This document shows, piece by piece, positions 1 through 8,132 of a stretch of DNA of 57,300 bases (position 1 is its first letter; each line of letters opens with the position of its first letter). The position numbers and the translations under genes are program-made. Source of the DNA: Betaproteobacteria bacterium (GTDB taxonomy: Bacteria > Pseudomonadota > Gammaproteobacteria > Burkholderiales > CAIKXV01); NCBI GenBank assembly GCA_947458265.1, contig CANGYF010000013.1, positions 1 to 57,300 on the forward strand. The letters are read 5' to 3'. The notes below the pieces were generated by a model. It did no database searches. It saw nothing but the letters and a program-made list of their open reading frames with translations, and was not told the DNA's origin.

Positions 1-770
1 CGGATCGAGGTGGCCCAGAACTTCGGCAGTTCCTTCCAGGTCTGCCACACCACGCGGGCATTGATCTTCGCGCTGCGCCCCTTGAACTCGAGCCCTTCCT
101 CCATCGTGAGCAGGATCTCGCCGATGCCGAACAGGCCGATCACCGCCACCAGGAAGTCGAAGCCGCGCATCAGCTCGGTGCTGCCGAAGGTCATCCGCAG
201 CTGGCCGGTCACCGTGTCCATGCCGACCGCGGCCAGCGCGAAGCCGAGCATCATCGCGGCGATGGTCTTCCAGGGGGAACCCTTGCCCATACCCACGAAG
301 CTGCAGAACGCCAGCAGGTAGACGGCGAAGTACTCCGGCGGCCCGAAGCGCAGCGCGAACTCGGCGACCATCGGCGCGAGGAAGGTGATCATCACCACCG
401 CGAAGAAGGCGCCGATGAACGAGCCGGTGAAGGCCGCGGTGAGCGCCTCGCCGGCCCTGCCCTGCCTTGCCATCGGGTGGCCGTCGAAGGTCGTCGCCAC
501 CGACCACGGTTCACCCGGGATGTTGAACAGGATGGAGGTGATCGCCCCGCCGAACAGCGCGCCCCAGTAGATGCAGGACAGCAGGATGATCGCCGAGGTC
601 GGCGACATGGTGAAGGTCAGCGGCAGCAGGATCGCGATGCCGTTGGCGCCGCCCAGACCGGGCAGCACCCCGATCAGCACGCCGAGGATGATGCCCAGGA
701 ACATCAGCATCAGGTTCTGCCACGTCATCGCGATCGCGAAGCCGTGCATCAGCGACTGCAGTTCTTCCAT
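1..770 (-). CDS. tctA: Tripartite tricarboxylate transporter permease TctA (partial, 3' end outside window)
   Basis: Large membrane subunit of a TTT carrier, which imports carboxylates delivered by a periplasmic TctC receptor using an ion gradient. About 256 residues are present, roughly half of the usual ~500; the C-terminal half lies beyond base 1. The ATG start at 770 gives a hydrophobic protein with the TctA hallmark GVLPGLGG at residues 34-41, followed by a long hydrophobic segment and the conserved NIPGEP stretch near residue 90. It follows tctB (stop at 801) and tctC on the same strand, the standard order for this family, so the three are one operon. The upstream GGGG stretch serves as a weak ribosome binding site. 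The substrate is not evident; tricarboxylates, dicarboxylates and aromatic acids are all known for the family. Confidence 0.93.
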   Translation of the reverse strand, partial: MEELQSLMHGFAIAMTWQNLMLMFLGIILGVLIGVLPGLGGANGIAILLPLTFTMSPTSAIILLSCIYWGALFGGAITSILFNIPGEPWSVATTFDGHPMARQGRAGEALTAAFTGSFIGAFFAVVMITFLAPMVAEFALRFGPPEYFAVYLLAFCSFVGMGKGSPWKTIAAMMLGFALAAVGMDTVTGQLRMTFGSTELMRGFDFLVAVIGLFGIGEILLTMEEGLEFKGRSAKINARVVWQTWKELPKFWATSI

Positions 771-800
771 CGATTACCCCGGAGATCGCCAGTGACCCGG

Positions 801-1307
801 CTAGAAGCCCAGCGCCCGTTCGACGAAACCCTTGGGCAGCGGGATGTGGAACCAGCGCTCGAACAGCACGAATGCGAACAGGCCCACCGACAGCCCGACC
901 GCGACGCTGCGCAGCCAGGTGTAGTGGCCGAGGAACACCATGAACAGCGCGATGTAGATCGCCGAGGCGACATAGATGCCGGCGAGCGCGATGCCGCCGA
1001 CGTAGACGAGCGCGGGGAAGAAGACCAGCGCGACCTGCCGAAACGGGCCGGCCTCGACGAACGCGACCGCCACCTGCGCGCGCTTCCGGAAGCCCTGCAC
1101 CAGCAGCACAAGCGCCGCCGTGCAGATGATCAGCCCGGTGTAGAAGGGGAAGTAGCCGGACTCGGGCCCGTCGCTCGCCCAGGACGCACCGATGCGGTAG
1201 CTGTCGAACATCACCACGGCACCGAAGGCGAAGAACAGCGCCGCGACGATGATCTCCATCGTCGCGACGCTGACCAGGCCGGCACCCTCTTCTTCCGGTC
1301 GAGACAT
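801..1307 (-). CDS. tctB: Tripartite tricarboxylate transporter small permease TctB
   Basis: Small membrane subunit of the TTT carrier. The 168-residue protein has the family's usual size and about four hydrophobic helices (near residues 13-35, 48-65, 85-108 and 120-150) and ends in the typical amphipathic segment containing FVERALGF. ATG start at 1307 with a strong GGAGG ribosome binding site upstream. It lies between tctC and tctA on the same strand. TctB proteins are poorly conserved, so the call rests on size, topology and position as much as on sequence. Confidence 0.88.
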   Translation of the reverse strand: MSRPEEEGAGLVSVATMEIIVAALFFAFGAVVMFDSYRIGASWASDGPESGYFPFYTGLIICTAALVLLVQGFRKRAQVAVAFVEAGPFRQVALVFFPALVYVGGIALAGIYVASAIYIALFMVFLGHYTWLRSVAVGLSVGLFAFVLFERWFHIPLPKGFVERALGF

Positions 1308-1334
1308 GGCCGCAGCCTCCGTGGAGCGGGGGGA

Positions 1335-2384
1335 TTACTTCTTCGTGACCCAGCCGGCTTCGTTCATCAGCGTACGGTGCTCGTCCTTCGCGCGGGTGAG
1401 CCACTTGACGAACGCGTCGCCTTCATGGGCGGTCGGGTTGAAGGCGCCCTCGGCGATGAACTTCTTCCACTCGGGCGTCTCGCGCACCTTGCGCATCAGG
1501 CCTACGAAGTAGTCGCGCTGCGCCGGGGTGACCCCGCCCGGCATGAAGATGCCACGCAGCATCACGTAGTCGGTCGGGACGCCCGCCTCGCGGCAGGTCG
1601 GGATGTCGTTCCAGGACATCGTCTCGGTCACGCGCGCCTTGTAGGGCATGCGTTCGTCGTCGAACACGCACAGCGGGCGCAGGCCGCCGGCGCGCCATTG
1701 CGCGACCGCCTCGATCGGGTTGTTGACCGTGGAGTCGACATGGCCGCCGACCAGCTGGGTGGCCACCTCGCCGCCCCCCTTGAACGGGATGTAGGTGAAC
1801 TTCACCTTGGCCGCGCGTTCGATGCTGACCGTGATGATCTGGTCTTCCTGGCGCGCCCCGGTGCCGCCCATGCGCATCTTGCCGCCAGCGACGCGCACCT
1901 GCTCGATGAACTCGGTCGCCGACTTGGCGGGATTCTTGGCGTTGACCCAGAGCACGAACTGGTCGAGCGCCATCATGCTCACCGGCGTGAACTCGGTCCA
2001 GTCGAAGGTGCCGGTGGACAGCCCGGTCGTGAACAGGTTCGACAGGGTGATGACGATCTTGTGCGGATCGCCCTTGGCGCTCTTGACCTCGAGGAAACCC
2101 TCCGCCCCCGCCCCGCCGCCCTTGTTGACGACGATGATCGGCTGCTTCATCAGGTTGTTCTTCTGGATGATCCCCTGGATGAACCGGGCCATCTGGTCGG
2201 CACCGCCACCGGTGCCGGCCGGCACGATGAACTCGACCGTGCGCGTGGGCTCCCAGGCCTGCGCGTGCAGGGCGCCGGCCGCGCCTCCGAGCACGAGCGC
2301 CGAGGACAACGCGGCCACCCACCGGCGCGCGAAGAACGAGGTCCCCGCTGCGCGGGGACGGACACGTGGGACCGACTGATCCAT
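1335..2384 (-). CDS. tctC: Bug/TctC-family extracytoplasmic solute receptor
   Basis: Periplasmic binding protein that captures a carboxylate and hands it to TctA/TctB. The 349-residue protein starts at the ATG at 2384, preceded by AAGGAGGAG. An earlier in-frame start at 2429 is less likely because it lacks such a site. An N-terminal signal peptide (RR then a hydrophobic stretch at residues 22-38, cleavage after LHA near residue 41) precedes the mature protein, which begins with the family motif VEFIVPAGTGGGADQ. Conserved blocks INNKGG-like (VVNKGGGAGAEG), YIPFKGGGE and a C-terminal helix pattern are present. First gene of the tctCBA operon. Bug proteins are greatly expanded in Burkholderiales, so the substrate cannot be assigned. 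Confidence 0.94.
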   Translation of the reverse strand: MDQSVPRVRPRAAGTSFFARRWVAALSSALVLGGAAGALHAQAWEPTRTVEFIVPAGTGGGADQMARFIQGIIQKNNLMKQPIIVVNKGGGAGAEGFLEVKSAKGDPHKIVITLSNLFTTGLSTGTFDWTEFTPVSMMALDQFVLWVNAKNPAKSATEFIEQVRVAGGKMRMGGTGARQEDQIITVSIERAAKVKFTYIPFKGGGEVATQLVGGHVDSTVNNPIEAVAQWRAGGLRPLCVFDDERMPYKARVTETMSWNDIPTCREAGVPTDYVMLRGIFMPGGVTPAQRDYFVGLMRKVRETPEWKKFIAEGAFNPTAHEGDAFVKWLTRAKDEHRTLMNEAGWVTKK

Positions 2385-2554
2385 GGCACTCCTCCTTGGG
2401 TGGGGATGTCCCCGGTGCACCGGTCGCAATGCTCCGATGTCTCTTCGGGAACCGGGTCCCGACGGACCCGTATCGCTTTATACCGCGTAAACCGCCACTG
2501 CTGCTACGACTGTCACGATCGCAGCGCCGAAACGCCCGCCAATCGTCCACTGCC
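2385..2554 (-). promoter_or_regulatory. Leader and presumed promoter region of tctCBA
   Basis: This 170-base gap holds the ribosome binding site of tctC next to its start and a less GC-rich stretch around 2466-2515. The tctCBA promoter must lie here because terC upstream is closed by a hairpin. I could not pick -35/-10 hexamers with confidence. Confidence 0.35.
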
Positions 2555-2582
2555 GGACCGGCCGGCGATTGCCGGCCGGTCC
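2555..2582 (-). terminator. Perfect hairpin downstream of the TerC gene
   Basis: A 12-base perfect inverted repeat, GGACCGGCCGGC, with a GATT loop starts five bases after the TerC stop codon. There is no U-run after it on the minus strand, so it is either a weak or factor-assisted terminator or a 3'-end stabiliser. Confidence 0.6.
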
Positions 2583-2587
2583 GCCGA

Positions 2588-3313
2588 TCAGTGCTTCGAT
2601 TCGCCCGGCGCCAGTTCGGCGATCCGTTCGGACTTCGCCGCGGCCGCGGACCGCGCCAGGTACCAGCCGATGGCCATCACGATGCTCGCGCCCAGCGCGG
2701 GCAACGCGTACTCGGCCCAGGGCCAGTTCGTCGCCACCCAGTCTTTCACCGCGACGTCGTGGATCGCCATACCGGCAGCGATCCAGCCGAGCAGACCACC
2801 GCCGAGGATGATGATCCAGGGGAAGCGGTCCATCAGCTTGAGCACCAGGGTGCTGCAGTAGACGATGATCGGGATGCTGACCAGCAGGCCGAAGATGATC
2901 AGCGTCCAGCTGTCCTTGGCTGCACCGGCCACCGCCAGCACGTTATCCAGACTCATCACCAGGTCGGCGATGATGATCGTCTTGATCGCGCCGACCAGCG
3001 AGTCGCTGGCATCGATGTCGTGCCCACCATCACCGTCCTGCGGGAGCACCAGCTTGATCGCGATCCAGGCGAGCAGCACCGCGCCGACGATCTTCAGGTA
3101 GGGAATGGACAGCAGCGTCACCGCGAAGATGGTGAGGATCACGCGCAGGGTGATTGCACCGGCCACCCCCCACATGATGCCCATCTTGCGCTGCTTCTCC
3201 GGCAGGTTGCGACAGGCCAGCGCGATCACGACAGCATTGTCGCCGCCCAGCAGGATGTCGATCGCGATGATCTGCAGTACCGCGATCCAGAACTCAGGAC
3301 TTCCGAACTCCAC
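2588..3313 (-). CDS. TerC/YjbE family integral membrane protein
   Basis: Polytopic membrane protein of 241 residues. Members of this family are linked to tellurite resistance or to metal ion (notably manganese) export. The sequence has about seven hydrophobic segments and the two intramembrane acidic motifs of the family: GGDNAVVIA at residues 23-31 and MSLDNVLAV near residue 120. The start is a GTG at 3313 with a good GAGGGAGG site seven bases upstream; no in-frame ATG gives a complete first helix. It is monocistronic, closed by the hairpin at 2555-2582. A long 5' leader with an inverted repeat lies upstream. The transported ion is inferred from the family only. Confidence 0.88.
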   Translation of the reverse strand: MEFGSPEFWIAVLQIIAIDILLGGDNAVVIALACRNLPEKQRKMGIMWGVAGAITLRVILTIFAVTLLSIPYLKIVGAVLLAWIAIKLVLPQDGDGGHDIDASDSLVGAIKTIIIADLVMSLDNVLAVAGAAKDSWTLIIFGLLVSIPIIVYCSTLVLKLMDRFPWIIILGGGLLGWIAAGMAIHDVAVKDWVATNWPWAEYALPALGASIVMAIGWYLARSAAAAKSERIAELAPGESKH

Positions 3314-3423
3314 CGAACACCTCCCTCAAGGCTCGTTGCTTCATTTGCCCCCAATCGGGGACCGCTGGACCCGCCCCCGGATCCGCGGCTGACGGGGCCG
3401 GCGCTGTCTCTGCAATGCCGTCC

Positions 3424-3450
3424 CCTTAGTCAGGTAGATGATACCTAAGG
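3424..3450 (-). promoter_or_regulatory. Inverted repeat with embedded -10-like hexamer upstream of the TerC gene
   Basis: CCTTA and GGTA on one side pair with TACC and TAAGG on the other, with a four-base bulge, 110-137 bases before the TerC start. On the minus strand the loop region contains TATCAT, five of six matches to the sigma-70 -10 hexamer, but no good -35 was found 17 bases upstream. It could be the promoter overlapped by an operator, or a leader structure. Confidence 0.35.
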
Positions 3451-3490
3451 CGGCTGCAGCCGGCCACCCGGCCGACATTCCGCCCGCCGT

Positions 3491-5161
3491 CTAGAACAGC
3501 CCGATCACCTTCCCGTCATCGGTGATGTCGATCTTCTCGGCCGACGGAACCTTCGGCAGCCCCGGCATCGTCATGATGTCGCCGCAGACCATCACGATGA
3601 ACTCTGCGCCGGCCGCCAGCCGGACTTCACGCACGTTGACCACGTGGCCGCTCGGAGCACCACGCAGGCTGGCATCGGTCGAGAACGAGGACTGGGTCTT
3701 GGCCACGCACACCGGGTAGTGCCCGTAGCCGGCGTCCTGCAGCTCTTTGATCCGGTTGCGCACCTTGGTGTCGGCGGTGACGTCGGAGGCGCCGTAGACC
3801 TTGGTGGCGATCTTCTTCACCTTGTCCCAAAGCGTGTCGGCATCGTCGTAGACGAAGGTCGGCTTCGACGGCTGGTCGCACAGGTCGACGACGATCTTCG
3901 CCAGCTCGGCCGCACCCTTGCCACCGTCGGCCCAATGCGTCGCCACGACCACCTTCGCGCCCAGCTTGCCGATGCGGTCGGACAGCATTGCCATCTCGGC
4001 GTCGGTATCCGCGGTGAAGCGGTTGATCGACACCACGCACGGGATGCCGTAGACATCCTTCACGTTCTTCACGTGCCGCTCGAGGTTGGCCAGGCCCTTC
4101 TCGAGTGCGGGCAGGTTTTCCTTGTTCAGGTCGTCCTTGCCCACGCCACCGTGGTGCTTGAGTGCGCGCACCGTGGCGACGATCACTGCCGCGTTCGGCA
4201 TGATGCCGGCCTTGCGGCACTTGATGTCGAGGAACTTCTCGGCGCCAAGATCCGCTCCGAAGCCGGCCTCGGTCACGACGTAGTCGACCAGCTTGAGCGC
4301 GGTCTTCGTCGCGATCACGGTGTTGCAGCCGTGCGCGATGTTGGCGAACGGCCCGCCGTGGATGAACGCCGGGTTGTTCTCGAGCGTCTGCACCAGGTTG
4401 GGCGCGAGCTGGTCCTTCAGCAGCACGGTCATCGCGCCGTGGGCCTTGAGGTCGCGCGCACGCAGCGGCTTGCCATCGCGGGTGTAGCCGAACACGATGT
4501 TGCCGAGGCGTTCCTTCAGTTCCTTCACCGAGCGCGACAGGCAGAAGATCGCCATCACTTCGGAGGCGACGACGATGTCGAAGCCGTCCTCGCGCGGATA
4601 GCCGTTGGCGGTGCCGCCCAGCGCCACGGTGATGTCGCGCAGCGCACGATCGTTCATGTCCATCACCCGCTTCCAGGTGATGCGGCGGATGTCGATGCCC
4701 AGTTCGTTGCCGTGCGAGATGTGGTTGTCGATCAGCGCGGACAGCAGGTTGTTGGCGAGCGCGATCGCGTTGAAGTCGCCGGTGAAGTGCAGGTTGATGT
4801 CCTCCATCGGGACGACCTGCGCATAGCCACCGCCGGCCGCGCCGCCCTTCACGCCAAACACCGGCCCGAGCGAGGGCTCGCGCAGGCAGATCATCGCCTT
4901 CTTGCCGATGTGGTTGAGCGCATCGCCGAGGCCGACCGTGGTGGTGGTCTTGCCTTCGCCGGCCGGCGTCGGGCTCATGGCGGTGACCAGGATCAGCTTG
5001 CCGTCAGGCTTGTCCTGCAGGCTGTCGATGAACGCCATCGACAGCTTCGACTTGTAGTGGCCATAGGGCTCGAGGTGTTCCTCGGCGATGCCGAGTTTCG
5101 CAGCGACCTTCGTGATGCGCTGCATGGTCGCCTTCTGGGCGATTTCGATATCCGATGACAT
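3491..5161 (-). CDS. fhs: Formate-tetrahydrofolate ligase
   Basis: Cytoplasmic enzyme that joins formate to tetrahydrofolate at the cost of ATP, giving 10-formyl-THF for purine synthesis and one-carbon assimilation. The 556 residues match the family length. The ATP-binding P-loop [10 protein letters not shown] is at residues 65-74, followed by [19 protein letters not shown], the MNDRALR segment and the C-terminal [19 protein letters not shown] characteristic of the family. ATG at 5161 has a GGGGAG site six bases upstream. The neighbouring operon encodes a formate dehydrogenase, so formate can be oxidised or assimilated from this one locus. A promoter with an FNR-like box lies upstream (5206-5263), suggesting regulation shared with the sucCD-formate dehydrogenase operon. 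Confidence 0.97.
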   Translation of the reverse strand: MSSDIEIAQKATMQRITKVAAKLGIAEEHLEPYGHYKSKLSMAFIDSLQDKPDGKLILVTAMSPTPAGEGKTTTTVGLGDALNHIGKKAMICLREPSLGPVFGVKGGAAGGGYAQVVPMEDINLHFTGDFNAIALANNLLSALIDNHISHGNELGIDIRRITWKRVMDMNDRALRDITVALGGTANGYPREDGFDIVVASEVMAIFCLSRSVKELKERLGNIVFGYTRDGKPLRARDLKAHGAMTVLLKDQLAPNLVQTLENNPAFIHGGPFANIAHGCNTVIATKTALKLVDYVVTEAGFGADLGAEKFLDIKCRKAGIMPNAAVIVATVRALKHHGGVGKDDLNKENLPALEKGLANLERHVKNVKDVYGIPCVVSINRFTADTDAEMAMLSDRIGKLGAKVVVATHWADGGKGAAELAKIVVDLCDQPSKPTFVYDDADTLWDKVKKIATKVYGASDVTADTKVRNRIKELQDAGYGHYPVCVAKTQSSFSTDASLRGAPSGHVVNVREVRLAAGAEFIVMVCGDIMTMPGLPKVPSAEKIDITDDGKVIGLF

Positions 5162-5205
5162 GCTGTCTCCCCTCGATACGGTTGAGCGCGGCCTGCCCGC
5201 GTTGC

Positions 5206-5263
5206 GGCCGGACTATAGGCCGGCGCCCGCGGCCGGAACCTTGACCATGGTCAAGGTTCCGGC
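5206..5263 (-). promoter_or_regulatory. Predicted fhs promoter: FNR/CRP-type box upstream of a TATAGT -10
   Basis: A 32-base perfect palindrome (5232-5263) contains TTGACCATGGTCAA at 5241-5254, which fits the FNR/CRP pattern TTGA-N6-TCAA. On the minus strand TATAGT (5217-5212) forms a -10 hexamer. Its end is 35.5 bases from the box centre, within one base of the spacing expected when an activator is centred at -41.5 and replaces the -35. A near-identical arrangement stands before sucC at 12122-12171. Outer arms GCGCCC (5223-5228) and GGGCGC (5264-5269) extend the structure, so it might also end transcription from the formate dehydrogenase operon. Confidence 0.55.
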
Positions 5264-5318
5264 GGGCGCGGCGTCCGGGCTGCAGGTCACGCCCGGCCGC
5301 CGCTCCTGCCGGGGTACG

Positions 5319-8132
5319 TCAGGCGGTTTCAGCCTGCCCCGCCATCACCTGCCCGGCGCCGAACGTCGATGCCGGCTTCAGCGTGCCTCCGGCGCTCACC
5401 CGAACCGCGCAGTACTTGAACTCCGGTATCTTTCCGAATGGATCGAGCGCGGCGTTGGTCAGCAGGTTGGCCGCAGCCTCGTGGTAGCAGAACGGGATGA
5501 ACACCGCGCCGCGCGGCGTGCCGTCGTCGGCCCGGGCATACAGCGCGATCTTCCCGCGCCGCGACTCGACAGTGACAACCTCGCCCGGCTTCGCGCCGAA
5601 GGCGTCGATGTCGAGCGGATGCATCAGCGCGACCGGATCCGGCTCGATCGCGTCGAGCACCGACGCACGCCGGGTCATCGCCCCGGTGTGCCAGTGCTCG
5701 AGCTGGCGGCCGGTGATCAGCACCATCGGGAACTCGGCGTCCGGGCGTTCGTCGGCCGGTATCACGTCGGCCGGCACGAACTTCGCCTTGCCGGTCGCGG
5801 TCGGGAAGCGATCGATGAACACCGTCGGTTGCCCGGGATCGCCCACTTCCATGCACGGATAGGTGACCGAACTCTCGGCCTCGAGGCGCTCCCAGGTGAT
5901 GCCGGCGATGCTCGGCATCGCCTGGCGCATCTCGTTGAACACGTCGGACACATGCCCGTAGTTCCAGCCCAGCCCGAGGCGCTTCGCCAGCTGCTGGATG
6001 ATCCAGAGGTCTTCCTTCGCGTCGCCCGGCAGGTCGAGCGCCTTGCGGCCGAGCTGCACCATGCGGTCGGTGTTGATCACCGTGCCGTCCTTCTCCGGCC
6101 AGGCGGATGCCGGCAGCACGACGTCGGCGAGGTAGGCAGTCTCGGTGAGGAAGATCTCCTGCACCAGCAGGAAGTCGAGCCCGGCCAGGGCCTCGCGGGC
6201 ATGGTTGAGGTCGGGATCGGACATCGCCGGGTTCTCGCCCATCACGTACATGCCGCGGATCTCCTTGCGCAGCGCCGCATGCATGATCTCGACCACGGTC
6301 AGCCCGCGCTTGGGGTCCAGCGGCACGCCCCACAGCTTCTCGAACCTGGCCTGCGCCTTCGGGTCGTCCACGAACTGGTAGTCCGGGTACACCATCGGGA
6401 TCAGGCCGGAATCGGACGCGCCCTGCACGTTGTTCTGTCCGCGCAGCGGATGCAGCCCGCTGCCCGGCTTGCCGACCTGCCCGGTCATCAGGCACAGCGC
6501 GATCAGGCAGCGCGCATTGTCGGTGCCGTGCACGTGCTGCGAGATGCCCATGCCCCAGAGGATCATCGAGCCCTTGGAGGTGGCGAAGGCGCGGGCGACC
6601 TCGCGGATGGTCTGCGCATCGATGCCGCACACCGGTGCCATCGCTTCCGGGCTGTAGCCTTCGACGTTCTGCTTCAGGTCATCGTAGCCGAGCGTGCGCG
6701 AGGCAATGAAGTCCTTGTCGACCAGCCCCTCGTGCACGATCACATGCATCATCGCGTTGAGCAGGGCGACGTCGGTATCGGCCTTGAACTGCAGCGTCCA
6801 GGTCGCATGCCGCGCCAGTTCGCCGCGGCGCGGATCGGCGACGATCAGCCGGGTGCCGTTCTTCACCGCGTTCTTGATCCAGGTGGCGGCCACCGGATGG
6901 TTGACCGTCGGGTTGGCGCCGATCACCAGCACGACATCGGCATTGATGACGTCGTTGACCTGGTTGGACACCGCGGCCGAACCCAGGCCCTCGAGCAGTG
7001 CCGCGACGGACGACGCATGGCACAGCCGGGTGCAATGGTCGACGTTGTTGCTGCCGAAGCCGGTGCGCACCAGCTTCTGGAACAGGTAGGCCTCTTCGTT
7101 GGTCCCTTTGGCCGAACCGAATCCGGCCAGCGACTTTCGGCCGAAGGTGTCGCGGATCGACTTCAGCTTCGAGGCCGCGAGGTCGAGCGCCTCTTCCCAG
7201 GTGGCCTCGCGGAACACCGACAGCGGGTTGCCCGGGTCCATCGTGAAGTCGGCATGCTTGCCGATGCCCTCGCGGCGGATCAGCGGCTTCGTCAGGCGCT
7301 GCTTGTGGTGCACGTAGTCGAAGCCGTAGCGGCCCTTCACGCACAGCCGTTCATGGTTCGCCGGGCCGTCGCGGCCGTCGACCGAGAGGATCCGGTTGTC
7401 CTTGACGTTGTAGGTCAGCTGGCAGCCGACACCGCAGAACGGGCAGACGGAGTGGACCTGCTTGTCGGGCACCTGCAGGCCGACCTCGCGCGCCGGCATC
7501 AGTGCGCCGGTCGGGCAGGCCTGGACGCATTCGCCGCAGGCCACGCAGCTACTGTTGCCCATCGGGTCGTCGAGGTCGAACGCGATCTTCGAATGGTCGC
7601 CACGGAACGCATAGCCGATCACGTCGTTCACCTGCTCTTCGCGGCAGGCACGCACGCAGCGGGTGCACTGAATGCAGGCATCCAGGTTGACCGCGATGCC
7701 CGGGTGCGACAGGTCGGCCTTGACCTTCGGCCGCGGCGCGAACCGCGGCAGCCCCATGTCGAGCTTGCGCGCCCAGTGGTCGAGCTCGGAATCGAGCGTA
7801 TGGGCCTTCGCCGGCATGTCCGACAGCAGCAGCTCCAGCACCATCTTCTGCGACTGCACCGCGCGCGGGCTGTCGGTCAGCACTTCCATGCCCGCCTTCG
7901 GCGAACGGCAGCACGACGGCGCCAGCACCCGCTCGCCCTTGACCTCGACCACGCAGGCCCGGCAGTTGCCGTCCGGACGCATGCCCGGCTTGTAGCACAG
8001 GCGCGGGACCTCGACGCCCAGGCGGTCGGCAGCCTCGATCAGCGTCTCGTCGGCGAACGCGGTGACCGTGCGGCCATTGAGCTTGAACTCGACCTCGTCG
8101 CGCGCGGCGGCCGGCTCTGACATCATGTTCAT
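5319..8132 (-). CDS. fdsA: NAD-dependent formate dehydrogenase, molybdenum catalytic subunit alpha
   Basis: Oxidises formate to CO2 at a bis-molybdopterin site and passes electrons to the NADH-forming beta subunit in the cytoplasm. The 937-residue protein has an N-terminal 2Fe-2S domain (Cys 46, 57, 60 and 74/75), two 4Fe-4S ferredoxin motifs (Cys 153/156/159/163 and 196/199/202/206), the CPFCGVGC cluster motif (230-237 plus Cys 264) and then the molybdopterin oxidoreductase domain. The metal ligand is a cysteine, not selenocysteine, in LCHAS (Cys 371, His 372). The C-terminal MopB-like domain follows. Its ATG at 8132 overlaps the stop of the beta subunit gene in an ATGA, so the two are translationally coupled. 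No FdsC/FdsD-type assembly gene is seen nearby. Confidence 0.95.
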   Translation of the reverse strand: MNMMSEPAAARDEVEFKLNGRTVTAFADETLIEAADRLGVEVPRLCYKPGMRPDGNCRACVVEVKGERVLAPSCCRSPKAGMEVLTDSPRAVQSQKMVLELLLSDMPAKAHTLDSELDHWARKLDMGLPRFAPRPKVKADLSHPGIAVNLDACIQCTRCVRACREEQVNDVIGYAFRGDHSKIAFDLDDPMGNSSCVACGECVQACPTGALMPAREVGLQVPDKQVHSVCPFCGVGCQLTYNVKDNRILSVDGRDGPANHERLCVKGRYGFDYVHHKQRLTKPLIRREGIGKHADFTMDPGNPLSVFREATWEEALDLAASKLKSIRDTFGRKSLAGFGSAKGTNEEAYLFQKLVRTGFGSNNVDHCTRLCHASSVAALLEGLGSAAVSNQVNDVINADVVLVIGANPTVNHPVAATWIKNAVKNGTRLIVADPRRGELARHATWTLQFKADTDVALLNAMMHVIVHEGLVDKDFIASRTLGYDDLKQNVEGYSPEAMAPVCGIDAQTIREVARAFATSKGSMILWGMGISQHVHGTDNARCLIALCLMTGQVGKPGSGLHPLRGQNNVQGASDSGLIPMVYPDYQFVDDPKAQARFEKLWGVPLDPKRGLTVVEIMHAALRKEIRGMYVMGENPAMSDPDLNHAREALAGLDFLLVQEIFLTETAYLADVVLPASAWPEKDGTVINTDRMVQLGRKALDLPGDAKEDLWIIQQLAKRLGLGWNYGHVSDVFNEMRQAMPSIAGITWERLEAESSVTYPCMEVGDPGQPTVFIDRFPTATGKAKFVPADVIPADERPDAEFPMVLITGRQLEHWHTGAMTRRASVLDAIEPDPVALMHPLDIDAFGAKPGEVVTVESRRGKIALYARADDGTPRGAVFIPFCYHEAAANLLTNAALDPFGKIPEFKYCAVRVSAGGTLKPASTFGAGQVMAGQAETA

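Noticed and set aside
477..2861. Very long plus-strand open frames opposite tctCBA, and similar long frames opposite fdsA, the RND genes and others
   Set aside because: They are antisense frames kept open by high GC; their products are Arg/Asp/His/Gln-rich without domains, while the opposite strand carries clear gene families.
3314..3480. A possible yybP-ykoY (manganese) riboswitch before the TerC gene
   Set aside because: TerC genes often have one, and GGGGAC, CCGTCAG and CGAGCCTTG stretches faintly recall it, but the core GGGGAGTAG and the paired layout are missing. A covariance-model search for RF00080 would decide.
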